Positions 53,359 to 61,857 of a DNA stretch of 64,000 bases are shown in pieces. The stretch covers positions 1 through 64,000 of the forward strand of contig NZ_FNHF01000006.1 of the NCBI RefSeq assembly GCF_900103695.1. The letters are read 5' to 3'. The position numbers and the translations under genes are program-made. The number at the start of each line of letters is the position of its first letter. Position 1 is the first letter of the stretch. Source of the DNA: Sediminibacillus halophilus. GTDB lineage: Bacteria; Bacillota; Bacilli; Bacillales; Amphibacillaceae. The notes below the pieces were generated by a model that made no database searches, was not told where the DNA came from, and saw only the letters and a program-made list of their open reading frames with translations.

Positions 53359-54687
53359 ATGCATGAAAATGAACATCAACACGAGCATGATCACGAACAC
53401 GGCCAAGAGAATGAAAAGCAGGTATATATGGAAAATGAACAAGATGCAAACACACAGCCGGCTTCTCAACCAAAAAAAACGGGCAACGTTTCCAGTTCAA
53501 ATAAAAAGGGTTATTTTATCAGTGGTATTACTGGTGGATTGATTGTCGCCATCATTGGTCTGTTATTAATCTATACCAATATTCTACCATTACAATCCCT
53601 GAATTCTGAATCTCAAAGCGCGGACACGCAAACAGGCTCCGAGTCCGCCGACAGTGATAACATCACTCTGACGGCAAACACGTCGGACGACCCGGAAGTA
53701 GAGAGCGCACTTGAAAAATCTGCATCGGCTGTTGTCGGCGTATCCAACTTACAGAAAACAACAGCAAATTTCTGGGAGCAACCAGATGATACACAAGAAG
53801 CCGGAACAGGCTCCGGTGTCATCTATAAAAAAGAAAATGGCAAAGCCTATGTCGTTACGAATAATCACGTCATAGAAGGCGCGAGCGAAGTAGAAGTTTA
53901 TTTACAAGATGGTACGACGGTCAGCGCCAAAATTCTCGGTGCTGATGAATTGAGCGACCTGGCCGTGTTGGAGATTGACGGCAGCAAGGTCGATACTGTC
54001 GCAACACTAGGTTCTTCCAATGACTTGAATGTCGGTGAAACAGCAATTGCCATCGGTAACCCGCTTGGCATGGAATTTGCCGGATCGGTCACCAAAGGAA
54101 TCATCAGCGGACTGGAACGTTCGGTAGAAATAGATTCCAATAAAGATGGGGTAGCAGATTGGACCACAGAAGTCATCCAAACCGACGCTGCGATAAATCC
54201 AGGTAACAGCGGTGGCGCACTAGTCGATGGAAATGGGGAGTTGATTGGTATCAACTCAATGAAAATTGCCGAAAGTGCTGTAGAAGGAATCGGGTTTGCC
54301 ATTCCAATCGATACAGCAAAGCCAATTATCGAAAAGCTTGAAACAGAAGGTTCCGTCTCCCGTCCGTTTGTCGGAATAAGTGCCATGGACCTGGCCACTG
54401 TTCCTGAGCAACATAAACAGGAAACATTGCAACTGCCTGAAGATGTAGAAGAAGGAATCGTTGTTGCGCAGGTGCAATCCGGCTCTCCGGCAGAACAAGC
54501 GGGATTGAAAAAGTATGATGTCATCACCCAAATCAATGATCAAACGATCGGGTCGATGCTTGACTTAAAAAAATACCTTTATGATGAAACGGAAGTCGGC
54601 GACCAAGTGGAAGTCACCTATTACCGAGATGGTGAAAAGCAGAACACCTCGCTGACCCTGAGTGAACAGGACGAGCAAACAAGCTAA
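53359..54687 (+). CDS. HtrA-family serine protease
   Basis: A 442-residue membrane-anchored protease. Residues 1-20 are extremely His/Glu-rich (MHENEHQHEHDHEHGQEN), then a transmembrane segment at about 55-73, the protease with triad His 170, Asp 200 and Ser 284 (GNSGGA), and a C-terminal PDZ (about 340-430). It resembles B. subtilis HtrB/YvtA by context. The cytosolic His-rich tail is unusual. Confidence 0.92.
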   Translation: MHENEHQHEHDHEHGQENEKQVYMENEQDANTQPASQPKKTGNVSSSNKKGYFISGITGGLIVAIIGLLLIYTNILPLQSLNSESQSADTQTGSESADSDNITLTANTSDDPEVESALEKSASAVVGVSNLQKTTANFWEQPDDTQEAGTGSGVIYKKENGKAYVVTNNHVIEGASEVEVYLQDGTTVSAKILGADELSDLAVLEIDGSKVDTVATLGSSNDLNVGETAIAIGNPLGMEFAGSVTKGIISGLERSVEIDSNKDGVADWTTEVIQTDAAINPGNSGGALVDGNGELIGINSMKIAESAVEGIGFAIPIDTAKPIIEKLETEGSVSRPFVGISAMDLATVPEQHKQETLQLPEDVEEGIVVAQVQSGSPAEQAGLKKYDVITQINDQTIGSMLDLKKYLYDETEVGDQVEVTYYRDGEKQNTSLTLSEQDEQTS

Positions 54688-54702
54688 GCAGCAAACAAAC
54701 CT

Positions 54703-54738
54703 CGGCGGACAACTCCCCCGAACGCCGGGGTTTTATAT
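54703..54738 (+). terminator. Terminator after htrA
   Basis: AACCTCGGCG and CGCCGGGGTT pair around a 14-nt loop, followed by TTTATA. Confidence 0.7.
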
Positions 54739-54805
54739 AGATAGTCCAGTCTGCAAAAAATGCAGACTGGCAATTAATAATGATCCTCCTCTTTTTATGA
54801 CAAAA

Positions 54806-54834
54806 GCGGCATCTGCTTCTAACGCAGATGCCGC
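54806..54834 (-). terminator. Terminator overlapping the 3' end of the small membrane gene
   Basis: GCGGCATCTGC and GCAGATGCCGC form a perfect 11-bp stem that includes the stop region of the gene at 54819-55136. Confidence 0.65.
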
Positions 54835-55136
54835 TTACTATTTTCCGGATTTTCCATTCGATCAAGAATCATCGTTAAGATGCCCAGACACACACCAATG
54901 AGTACAAACAGCAGGACAAACTGCAAAATCACCAGCGCAAAAATATTATCAACATTTCCCGCCAGCCACTGGCCTCCATAGTAAAAACAAACGAATGCAA
55001 CGGCGGCTGCCATCACAAACAAGATAGAAATCACCCCGGTCACAAGCGGGTGTAAACGACGAATCGTTTTTCTATGTTTGACGGCCAGGTAAACCAGACT
55101 GAGAATAAACAGCAACAATAAAAACAAAGTGCTCAC
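54819..55136 (-). CDS. Three-span membrane protein, unknown function
   Basis: A 105-residue protein with three hydrophobic helices (about 3-20, 34-56, 68-92) and charged ends. I recognise no family. GTG 55136 has GGAGGG 8 nt before it; the frame stays open to 55265. It is convergent with htrA. Confidence 0.7.
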   Translation of the reverse strand: MSTLFLLLLFILSLVYLAVKHRKTIRRLHPLVTGVISILFVMAAAVAFVCFYYGGQWLAGNVDNIFALVILQFVLLFVLIGVCLGILTMILDRMENPENSKRHLR

Positions 55137-55329
55137 AGTAACATCCCTCCGCAACCAAATCCTTATTTTAAATTTCCCTTCGCTCCTCGGCATCAAACAC
55201 GGATAATTTGATACAATGGAAAAAACGCGGGGCGCCTTGTTTACCCCTGCTAAAAAGAACGCCATCGGGCTTTAACAGAGAAAAATATGCAGGCAGCTAT
55301 TATCCATCTGAAAAACAGGGGGAAAGACT

Positions 55330-55785
55330 ATGGAAATACATCAAATCACTGACAAAAAAATGGTTCCAATGAACTTATTGTTATTGGCGGATCCCAACCA
55401 ACAGATTGTGGAGAATTATCTGGGTGACGGATACTGTTACGGGGCCTATCAGCGGGGCAACCTGATCGGTGTCTATGTATTGATTAAAAAATCATCGGGT
55501 ATAGCTGAGATTGCCAATATCGCGGTTCAGCCAGATCGCCAAAACGAGGGAATCGGTCGTAAACTGATCGAGCACGCCATTGGCGAAGCCAAAAACCTAG
55601 GGTTCGAGCATATCGAGATCGGCACGGGTAATTCAAGCATCGGGCAGCTTGCTTTATATCAAAAGTGTGGTTTTCACATGCAAACGATTATCAAGGACTT
55701 TTTTACGGACAATTACGATGAACCCATTGAGGAAAATGGCATAACCTGCAGGGATATGATTCGCCTATCGAAACAGTTAACCTGA
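55330..55785 (+). CDS. GNAT-family acetyltransferase
   Basis: A 151-residue acetyltransferase; the acetyl-CoA loop is VQPDRQNEGIGRKLIE (about residues 73-88). AGGGGG precedes the ATG. It is the first of two adjacent GNAT genes. Confidence 0.88.
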   Translation: MEIHQITDKKMVPMNLLLLADPNQQIVENYLGDGYCYGAYQRGNLIGVYVLIKKSSGIAEIANIAVQPDRQNEGIGRKLIEHAIGEAKNLGFEHIEIGTGNSSIGQLALYQKCGFHMQTIIKDFFTDNYDEPIEENGITCRDMIRLSKQLT

Positions 55786-55813
55786 ACAGGATAAAACACA
55801 AGGGGGAGTTACC

Positions 55814-56212
55814 GTGACGGTAAAGTATACAATCGGCGAGAAGGTTAAGTGTGAGGAACTGGCAGAAGTGTTTGCCTCATCCGGCATAAAGCGGCCTTAT
55901 GAGGATCTGGAACGGATGAAAAAAATGATTGAATCAGCAGACTTACTGGTTACAGCACGGGATAACGGTAAGCTGATTGGCATAGCCAGAGCATTGACTG
56001 ACTATTGCTACTGCTGTTACTTGTCGGATTTAGCAGTCGACAAACAATACCAGCAACAAGGAATTGGAAGTCAATTGATTTCCTATGTCCAAACGGAAAT
56101 CGGTGAAGAAACAGCATTGATTTTGCTTTCCGCGCCTTCCGCAATGGAATACTATCCAAAAGCAGGTTTTCAAAAAGCGGACAACGCTTTTCTCATACCG
56201 CGAAAAAAATAA
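55814..56212 (+). CDS. GNAT-family acetyltransferase
   Basis: A 132-residue acetyltransferase with loop VDKQYQQQGIGSQLI (about 75-89) and a final beta-strand pattern ILLSAPSAMEYYPKAGF. GTG start with AGGGGG before it. It follows the other GNAT gene by 28 nt, and the pair ends at the hairpin at 56252. Confidence 0.87.
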   Translation: MTVKYTIGEKVKCEELAEVFASSGIKRPYEDLERMKKMIESADLLVTARDNGKLIGIARALTDYCYCCYLSDLAVDKQYQQQGIGSQLISYVQTEIGEETALILLSAPSAMEYYPKAGFQKADNAFLIPRKK

Positions 56213-56251
56213 GGATTTATTACAGGGAAAAGTTAGGATATAACATAAATC

Positions 56252-56313
56252 CACTTGCAAAAACCGAACGAGTTCGAATATTTTAGGATTTCGAATCATC
56301 GTTCGGTTTTTGT
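56252..56313. repeat. Terminator-like hairpin, copy 4 (after the GNAT pair)
   Basis: AACCGAACGAGTTCGAAT pairs with TTCGAATCATCGTTCGGTT, flanked by A and T runs. The similarity to the copy at 19527 continues past the stem to ATGCTTTTGTCC. It ends the GNAT pair on the plus strand. Confidence 0.8.
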
Positions 56314-56438
56314 TTTGGCTATTATGCTTTTGTCCCACCTATTCTTTGATTTTGGCACTGGCAATTAGCGGGACTTCTTTTGCCTGCGTAAGGTAAAAGA
56401 AGGCTTGCAGACTGGTTTAGATCAGACTACTTTTTCGT

Positions 56439-57140
56439 CTAATCATAAAGGATGGAGTTTACTTCGTTCTCGTCGAGGTAATCTTCGTATTTTTCGTGTG
56501 CGGGGTTCACACCGCTGAATTTCCCATCGATATCGGCCGTCAAGAAGTTTTCAATTTCTTCCGCAGCACTTACTAATTCATCGGAATTGAAAAACATATC
56601 CTCATAATCCTTTTCTGTGTCATAAAAGTCTGACGGACTTTCGGAGGATCCATATTTAGCAACGCGCTGCCAGGAATCCTCCGCATCAAAAATGGTGGAT
56701 TCTTCTTCCTCCACTTCTGTCTCCATCTCATTGACACTTGGATGGAAAACATCTTCTTCTGCCGGCCGGTCGTTGGAAATGTCATCCTCGGCGTGTTTCA
56801 GGCACCTTGTGGTGGTCGGCATCGCTTCCAGTCGTTCAAACGGAATGTCATTGCTGCACACTTCACAAACACCATACTGCCCACTTTGTATCACGTTCAA
56901 GGCATGGTTGATATCTTTCATTTCCTGTTCTGCATGATCATTCAAGGCTATATCCTTTTCCCGTTCATAAAGCTCTGATCCATGGTCGCCGGGATGGTTA
57001 TCATAATTCGATAACTCTCCCATTGATTCCTTGATCAATTCATACTGCGTTCCATAATGATCTTCAAGATGATCGGCCAGGTGACGCTTGCGTTCTGTTA
57101 ACATCTTTTCACACTTTTGCAGCTGTTGTTGCGTTAGCAC
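56439..57140 (-). CDS. yteA: YteA-family DksA/TraR-type zinc-finger protein
   Basis: A 233-residue protein with N-terminal helical pair and a DksA/TraR-like zinc motif (CEVC ... CLKH, about residues 95-120), followed by an acidic tail. It matches B. subtilis YteA. GTG start with AGGAGG before it at 7 nt. It is a single gene. Confidence 0.87.
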   Translation of the reverse strand: MLTQQQLQKCEKMLTERKRHLADHLEDHYGTQYELIKESMGELSNYDNHPGDHGSELYEREKDIALNDHAEQEMKDINHALNVIQSGQYGVCEVCSNDIPFERLEAMPTTTRCLKHAEDDISNDRPAEEDVFHPSVNEMETEVEEEESTIFDAEDSWQRVAKYGSSESPSDFYDTEKDYEDMFFNSDELVSAAEEIENFLTADIDGKFSGVNPAHEKYEDYLDENEVNSILYD

Positions 57141-57230
57141 ATTATCGCCTCCTGCTATGAAAGACCATGCAGAACATTCTTAGTATATCCGAAAACAATC
57201 CGCCAACCAGTTAAGATTTTGGAAATTCAG

Positions 57231-57252
57231 TGGGGACTGTCCCCCACTGCGC
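57231..57252. repeat. Palindrome related to the inverted repeat at 39663
   Basis: AGTGGGGACTGTCCCCCACT is a near-perfect 20-bp palindrome sharing the GGGGACTGTCCC core with the repeat at 39663. It lies just after the GNAT stop codon. Confidence 0.6.
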
Positions 57253-57259
57253 TACCGTT

Positions 57260-57712
57260 TTACTTTGGTAAAGTGGTGAACAGCATATCGACATGAGGGA
57301 TATCGTCATCGAGATAGACATCGGATATCTCTTTGAAGCCAAAGGAGGCATAAAAGTGCCGTAGGTATTCCTGTCCTTGGATTTTTATTGTTGTTTCCTG
57401 CCACTGTTCAGTTATTTGGAAAATTGCTTTTTGTAAGAGCTCTCTGGCTAAACCTTGCCCGCGGTATTGCTTATGTACCAGCACCCTTCCGATGGAAGCT
57501 TGTTCATACACTGTTCCTTTCGGAAGCAAGCGTGCGTATGCCACTATCTTTTTTCCATCCTTGCAGAATAAATGAACAGCACGATAATCATGCCCGTCGA
57601 GCTCATGGTAGGGACATTGCTGTTCAACGACAAAAACATCGATTCTTGTTTGAATGATGGTATATAGTTCTTTTGTATCCAACTCATCAAATGACTTGCA
57701 AATCCAGTCCAT
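57260..57712 (-). CDS. ElaA-like GNAT acetyltransferase
   Basis: A 150-residue acetyltransferase with ElaA-like start WICKSFDELDTKELY and acetyl-CoA loop VHKQYRGQGLARELL. ATG 57712 has AAGGAGG 7 nt before it; the longer frame to 57781 is unlikely. Confidence 0.87.
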   Translation of the reverse strand: MDWICKSFDELDTKELYTIIQTRIDVFVVEQQCPYHELDGHDYRAVHLFCKDGKKIVAYARLLPKGTVYEQASIGRVLVHKQYRGQGLARELLQKAIFQITEQWQETTIKIQGQEYLRHFYASFGFKEISDVYLDDDIPHVDMLFTTLPK

Positions 57713-57855
57713 CAAAAAACCTCCTTGTTTAACATGTTGCAAGATAGCAAAGTATATGTGTACAGTTATTACTTTCCTCAATGCAGAGAACTTTGTAAAG
57801 CACGAGGATCGAAAAAAAATCCCTCACTGATGTTCAGCAAGGGATTTTCCTCCTA

Positions 57856-58899
57856 TTACAAATCGTCAAAACCGTTGTCGGTGTAATTTACTTTGGTGTA
57901 CTGGCGGGATTTCTGTTCAAAGAAATCCGACTTGCCCAAATCCACTTCTTCATATGCTTTAATCCAGCGCAGCGGATTTTTGGTAATTTCCGGATACGGT
58001 TTTTCATAGCCAAGCTGTTTACAGCGTGTATTGGCATAGAATTTAATATAATTCTCCACATCATCCAACAGAATACCATCGATTTTGTTGCCGATTATGT
58101 GGCGGGCCCATTCTGTCTCCAAGTGTACCGCTTGCTTAAATGTGTCCTGTACAAATGATTCCAGTTCTTTTGTATTATATTCCGGATGCTCCGTTAACAC
58201 TTCTTTGAAAATCCGTACAAACAAATCGACATGCAGCTGTTCATCACGGTTGATGTAATTGATCATCGTAGAGGTGGCGACCATCTTTTGATTCCTTGCC
58301 AAGTGATAGAAAAAGGCAAAACCTGAATAAAAGAACAGCCCCTCTAATATTACATCGTAGACAACAGATTTCAGCAAGTTATCTACCGTCGGTTCTTCGG
58401 CAAATGCCCGATAACCATCTGTAATGAAATCATTACGCTTTTCCAAAATGGGTTCCGTCCGCCAAAATTCGAATACCTCATCCTGCTCCTGTTTGGATAC
58501 AAGACTGGATAAGACATAGGAATAAGAGTGATTGTGAATGACTTCCTGCTGGGCAAGAATGATCATGAGCGCATTCAGACTCGAATCGGTTAAGTAATCG
58601 GCAACCTTCCCAGCATAATCGGTTTGGATGCTATCGAGCAAAGCCAATAACCCGATGATTTTCAAAAAGGCGTCCCTTTCCTCGTCAGATAACCCCGGAA
58701 ACTGACGCATATCCTGCGACATGTTGATTTCAAAAGGTGTCCAAAAGTTCGAAAGCATCTTTTTATATTTGGGATATGCCCAGGCGAAGCGGACATCATC
58801 CCAATTGAGTATATTGGAGCTTTTTCCGTTGATAATACTGGTAGAATTGTTCGGTGCAGTCTTGTCCATTATATTCCGTTTATTCAGTGATACAACCAT
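57856..58899 (-). CDS. nrdB: Ribonucleotide reductase small subunit (class I)
   Basis: A 347-residue R2 protein. Iron ligands and the radical tyrosine are intact: EVIHNHSY has Glu, His and Tyr at the R2 spacing, with the second set at VILEGLFFY and RDEQLHVD. ATG 58899 has a GGAGAGGAG site before it; the frame is open to 58935 and overlaps nrdA. There is no nrdI, so it is likely class Ia. Confidence 0.95.
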   Translation of the reverse strand: MVVSLNKRNIMDKTAPNNSTSIINGKSSNILNWDDVRFAWAYPKYKKMLSNFWTPFEINMSQDMRQFPGLSDEERDAFLKIIGLLALLDSIQTDYAGKVADYLTDSSLNALMIILAQQEVIHNHSYSYVLSSLVSKQEQDEVFEFWRTEPILEKRNDFITDGYRAFAEEPTVDNLLKSVVYDVILEGLFFYSGFAFFYHLARNQKMVATSTMINYINRDEQLHVDLFVRIFKEVLTEHPEYNTKELESFVQDTFKQAVHLETEWARHIIGNKIDGILLDDVENYIKFYANTRCKQLGYEKPYPEITKNPLRWIKAYEEVDLGKSDFFEQKSRQYTKVNYTDNGFDDL

Positions 58900-58915
58900 C
58901 GTCGATCTCCTCTCC

Positions 58916-61168
58916 TTAGCTGGAACATGATTCACAGTCGATCAATTCTGATGAGGTCGACCGCAAATAATAGGTGGTTTTAAGCCCTGATTCCCATGCA
59001 TCCAGGTGAAGGCTCAGCAATTCTTTGGCCTGGATGGTGTTAGGTACATATATGTTGAAGGAAACACTCTGGTCGATATGCTTCTGTCTGGCTGCATTCT
59101 GTTTGATACTCCAGTGCTGATCAATAAAATAAGCCGATTTGTAATACCAGGTGGTATCCGTGTTCAAATCAGGAGCAGTCACCGGAATCTTGTAATCCTT
59201 TTTCTCCTCGGCGTAAAACTTTTGGAAAATCGGATCTATACTGGCAGTACTACCTGCAATCAAAGATGTCGAGGAATTCGGCGCAACTGCCATTAAATAG
59301 CTGTTGCGAATTCCGTGTTCCTGAACATGCCACTGCAAATCGGACCAATCATAGTCCGAATCCGTTTCAGCAGTATAACCCTTATTCTCGAAGTATTTGC
59401 CGGTTTGCCAGTCTGAACCTTGAAATGCGGCACAAGCACCTTTCTCTTTAGCCAGTTCCATGCTGGACTGGATTGTCAGAAAAGCGATTTTTTCGTACAG
59501 CTTGTCCGCATAGGCCACCGCTTCTTCGCTTTCCCAGCGGATTCCTTTCAATGCCAGAAGATGGTGCCATCCAAACGTACCAAGACCGACTGCACGGTAT
59601 TTTTGATTGGTAAGCTGTGCTTGTAAAACCGGAATCGTGTACAAATCGATTACGTTATCCAGCATTCTCATCTGGATAGGAACCAATCGTTCCAAAACGC
59701 CTTCTGTCACTGCCCTGCCCAAATGGATAGAGGACAAGTTACAGACAACAAAGTCACCAGGTTGTTTATTCACGACGATTTTTCCATCTACGGTCTGCTG
59801 TTCTTCTACCACAGTCGGGCTTTGATTTTGCGTGATTTCCGTGCAAAGATTGCTTGAGTAAATCATGCCGAGGTGGCTGTTCGGATTATGCCGATTGACT
59901 TCATCCCGATAAAACATGAAAGGGCCGCCAGTTTCGAGCTGGCTTTTCAGAATCCGTTTCATCAGATCAATAGCAGGGATTTCTTGTTTACTAAGATTGG
60001 GGTTTTGAACACATTCCCAATACTTTTCCCGGAAGCTTCCATTGCCCTTCGATTCGTCAAAATAATCTTCAAGCGAATACCCCATTACCGTCCGGACCTC
60101 ATGAGGATCGAACAAGTACCAGTTCTCTCTAGCTTCTACCTGCTCCATGAAAAGATCCGGAAGAGATACTCCTGTAAACAAATCGTGTGTCCGGAGCCGC
60201 TCATCCCCATTGTTCAATTTCGCATCCAGAAAAGAAGATATATCTTTATGCCAAATATCCAGATAAACACAGATAGCGCCTTTGCGCTGGCCAAGTTGAT
60301 CGACACTAACTGCTGTGTTGTTCAACTGTTTCATCCATGGCAACACACCGGATGATGCACCGCTAAATCCTTTGATCGCACTGCCGCGGCTGCGGATTTT
60401 TCCCAAATAAACGCCGATTCCTCCGCCGTTCTTAGACAGATTGGCGATATCGGTATTGCTGTCGAAAATCCCCTGCAAACTGTCGTCTACTGTATCGATA
60501 AAGCAGCTGGATAACTGACCATAGCTTTTTCCTGCATTGGAAAGCGTCGGAGTAGCCACAGTCATGTACAGGTTACTCAACGCCCAATATGCCTCTTTAA
60601 TCAACTCAATTCTTTTTTCTGCTGGCTCATTTTTCATCAACGTCATACAAATGATCATAAATCGTTCCTGTGGCAGTTCATAAACCTTGCCTTGGTAATC
60701 CTTGGCAATGTAACGGTCTGCCAATGTCCGGAGACCGATGTATGTGAACATGTTGTCTTTGTCTGGATCGATCGCCTGTTCCAGTTCCTGTATTTCCTGC
60801 TCACTATAAGTATCAAGTAAGAAGCGGTCATAGATGCCGATTTCCGTAAGATGACGGATGACGTGCCCAAACGGACCATATTTCCTGCCTGGATCATAGC
60901 CCCTGTTCTCGGCTGCTTCTTGATAGAGCTGTTGTAAGTATAAAGCCGCTGCTGCATAGGTCCAATCTGGTGCATTTTCGTCCAGGTTGGCCAGAGCCTC
61001 CAAGATTAACTGGTGAATCCACTCATCATCTTGGAGCCATGGTTTTTGCTCCAATACTTTTTCACCGTGCTCAAATAATGCTTGAATATCCAAATCCGGA
61101 AAACGACCGGTCAAAACCTTCGGCATTTCGCTCTTCCAATCATTTCGTTTAACTTCTGTTTCGATCAT
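58916..61168 (-). CDS. nrdA: Ribonucleotide reductase large subunit (class I)
   Basis: A 750-residue R1 protein reducing ribonucleoside diphosphates. Active-site cysteines are in QLSSCFID, NLCTE (with the catalytic Glu) and VVCNLSS; the tyrosine pair is in TTYYLRS and the C-terminal redox pair in DCESCSS. No ATP-cone domain is evident at the N-terminus. AAAGGAGG precedes the ATG at 61168. It is controlled by a cobalamin riboswitch and NrdR boxes. Confidence 0.96.
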   Translation of the reverse strand: MIETEVKRNDWKSEMPKVLTGRFPDLDIQALFEHGEKVLEQKPWLQDDEWIHQLILEALANLDENAPDWTYAAAALYLQQLYQEAAENRGYDPGRKYGPFGHVIRHLTEIGIYDRFLLDTYSEQEIQELEQAIDPDKDNMFTYIGLRTLADRYIAKDYQGKVYELPQERFMIICMTLMKNEPAEKRIELIKEAYWALSNLYMTVATPTLSNAGKSYGQLSSCFIDTVDDSLQGIFDSNTDIANLSKNGGGIGVYLGKIRSRGSAIKGFSGASSGVLPWMKQLNNTAVSVDQLGQRKGAICVYLDIWHKDISSFLDAKLNNGDERLRTHDLFTGVSLPDLFMEQVEARENWYLFDPHEVRTVMGYSLEDYFDESKGNGSFREKYWECVQNPNLSKQEIPAIDLMKRILKSQLETGGPFMFYRDEVNRHNPNSHLGMIYSSNLCTEITQNQSPTVVEEQQTVDGKIVVNKQPGDFVVCNLSSIHLGRAVTEGVLERLVPIQMRMLDNVIDLYTIPVLQAQLTNQKYRAVGLGTFGWHHLLALKGIRWESEEAVAYADKLYEKIAFLTIQSSMELAKEKGACAAFQGSDWQTGKYFENKGYTAETDSDYDWSDLQWHVQEHGIRNSYLMAVAPNSSTSLIAGSTASIDPIFQKFYAEEKKDYKIPVTAPDLNTDTTWYYKSAYFIDQHWSIKQNAARQKHIDQSVSFNIYVPNTIQAKELLSLHLDAWESGLKTTYYLRSTSSELIDCESCSS

Positions 61169-61307
61169 TATTTTACTCCTCCTTTTGTCCAAGTGAACAC
61201 AGGTTTAAGGACTGGGCACCTGAAACGGAATAATGGCTATCCAGATGATGTGTTTTTATCTAACGATGTTATGTATCCCATTCATCTGACAAGGCACTTT
61301 TAAGTGC

Positions 61308-61343
61308 AACAAAAAATCCGCCCATGAGACATGGACGGATTGA
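61308..61343 (-). terminator. Riboswitch-controlled terminator of nrdAB
   Basis: AATCCGTCCATG and CATGGGCGGATT pair and TTTTTT follows on the minus strand, between the riboswitch and nrdA. Confidence 0.85.
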
Positions 61344-61427
61344 AAACGACAGACAGCAAACATGGCACAAACGACCACTTTTCCCCTATCGTTTTCACTC
61401 CCCAGTCCCCGAAGAAATGAAACGCTA

Positions 61428-61600
61428 CAAGAAAAGGCAGGTCTCCTGACTCGTGCTTCTGCCTACTAGAGACCTTCCCAAACCGGTGCCGTGAAGCAAA
61501 GCGGTTTAGTGGAACTTCTCGTTCGTCCACACTTACAGTTGCGGGGACAGTTCCGGTTTTTCACCGGATTCCCTTTTAAGACAAAGGTGTCACCTTTCCT
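61428..61600 (-). promoter_or_regulatory. Adenosylcobalamin riboswitch upstream of nrdAB
   Basis: The conserved core is clear on the minus strand: AAAAGGGAATCCGGTG, then CCGGAACTGTCCCCGCAACT with GTAA, and the B12 box AGTCAGGAGACCTGCC near 61446-61431. With the terminator at 61308 it should switch off nrdAB when coenzyme B12 is present. Confidence 0.93.
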
Positions 61601-61608
61601 TGCATAGA

Positions 61609-61656
61609 ATCAATATATAGTATTCACTTCAAACAATTAAACAATATATTGTGTTA
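61609..61656. promoter_or_regulatory. Tandem NrdR boxes in the nrdAB promoter
   Basis: Two palindromes resemble the NrdR consensus ACACWATATWTTGTGT: TCAATATATAGTAT (centre about 61615.5) and ACAATATATTGTGTT (centre about 61646.5). The centres are 31 bp apart, the three-turn spacing typical of NrdR. The -10 box of nrdAB overlaps the first. Confidence 0.8.
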
Positions 61657-61857
61657 ATTATGACTTTATCACAATCATTTTTTTCTTGCAATCCAAATAA
61701 TCCCCTGATTTTTCTTTCACTGGGAGTAAAGCCTGACGCCGCGCGGCAAATGCCGGATTAAAAAATTTTTTGTCGAACTATCGCGATTTTACAGAAAGGA
61801 ATTTTTGCTTTTTTATCGAACTATGTTTAAGCATAGAGAGACAGAAAGGAAGGATGA
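61657..61857. other. Intergenic spacer between nrdAB promoter and ykwC
   Basis: No gene is seen. The region is AT-rich with a GC-rich CCGCGCGGC patch near 61740. Confidence 0.4.
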
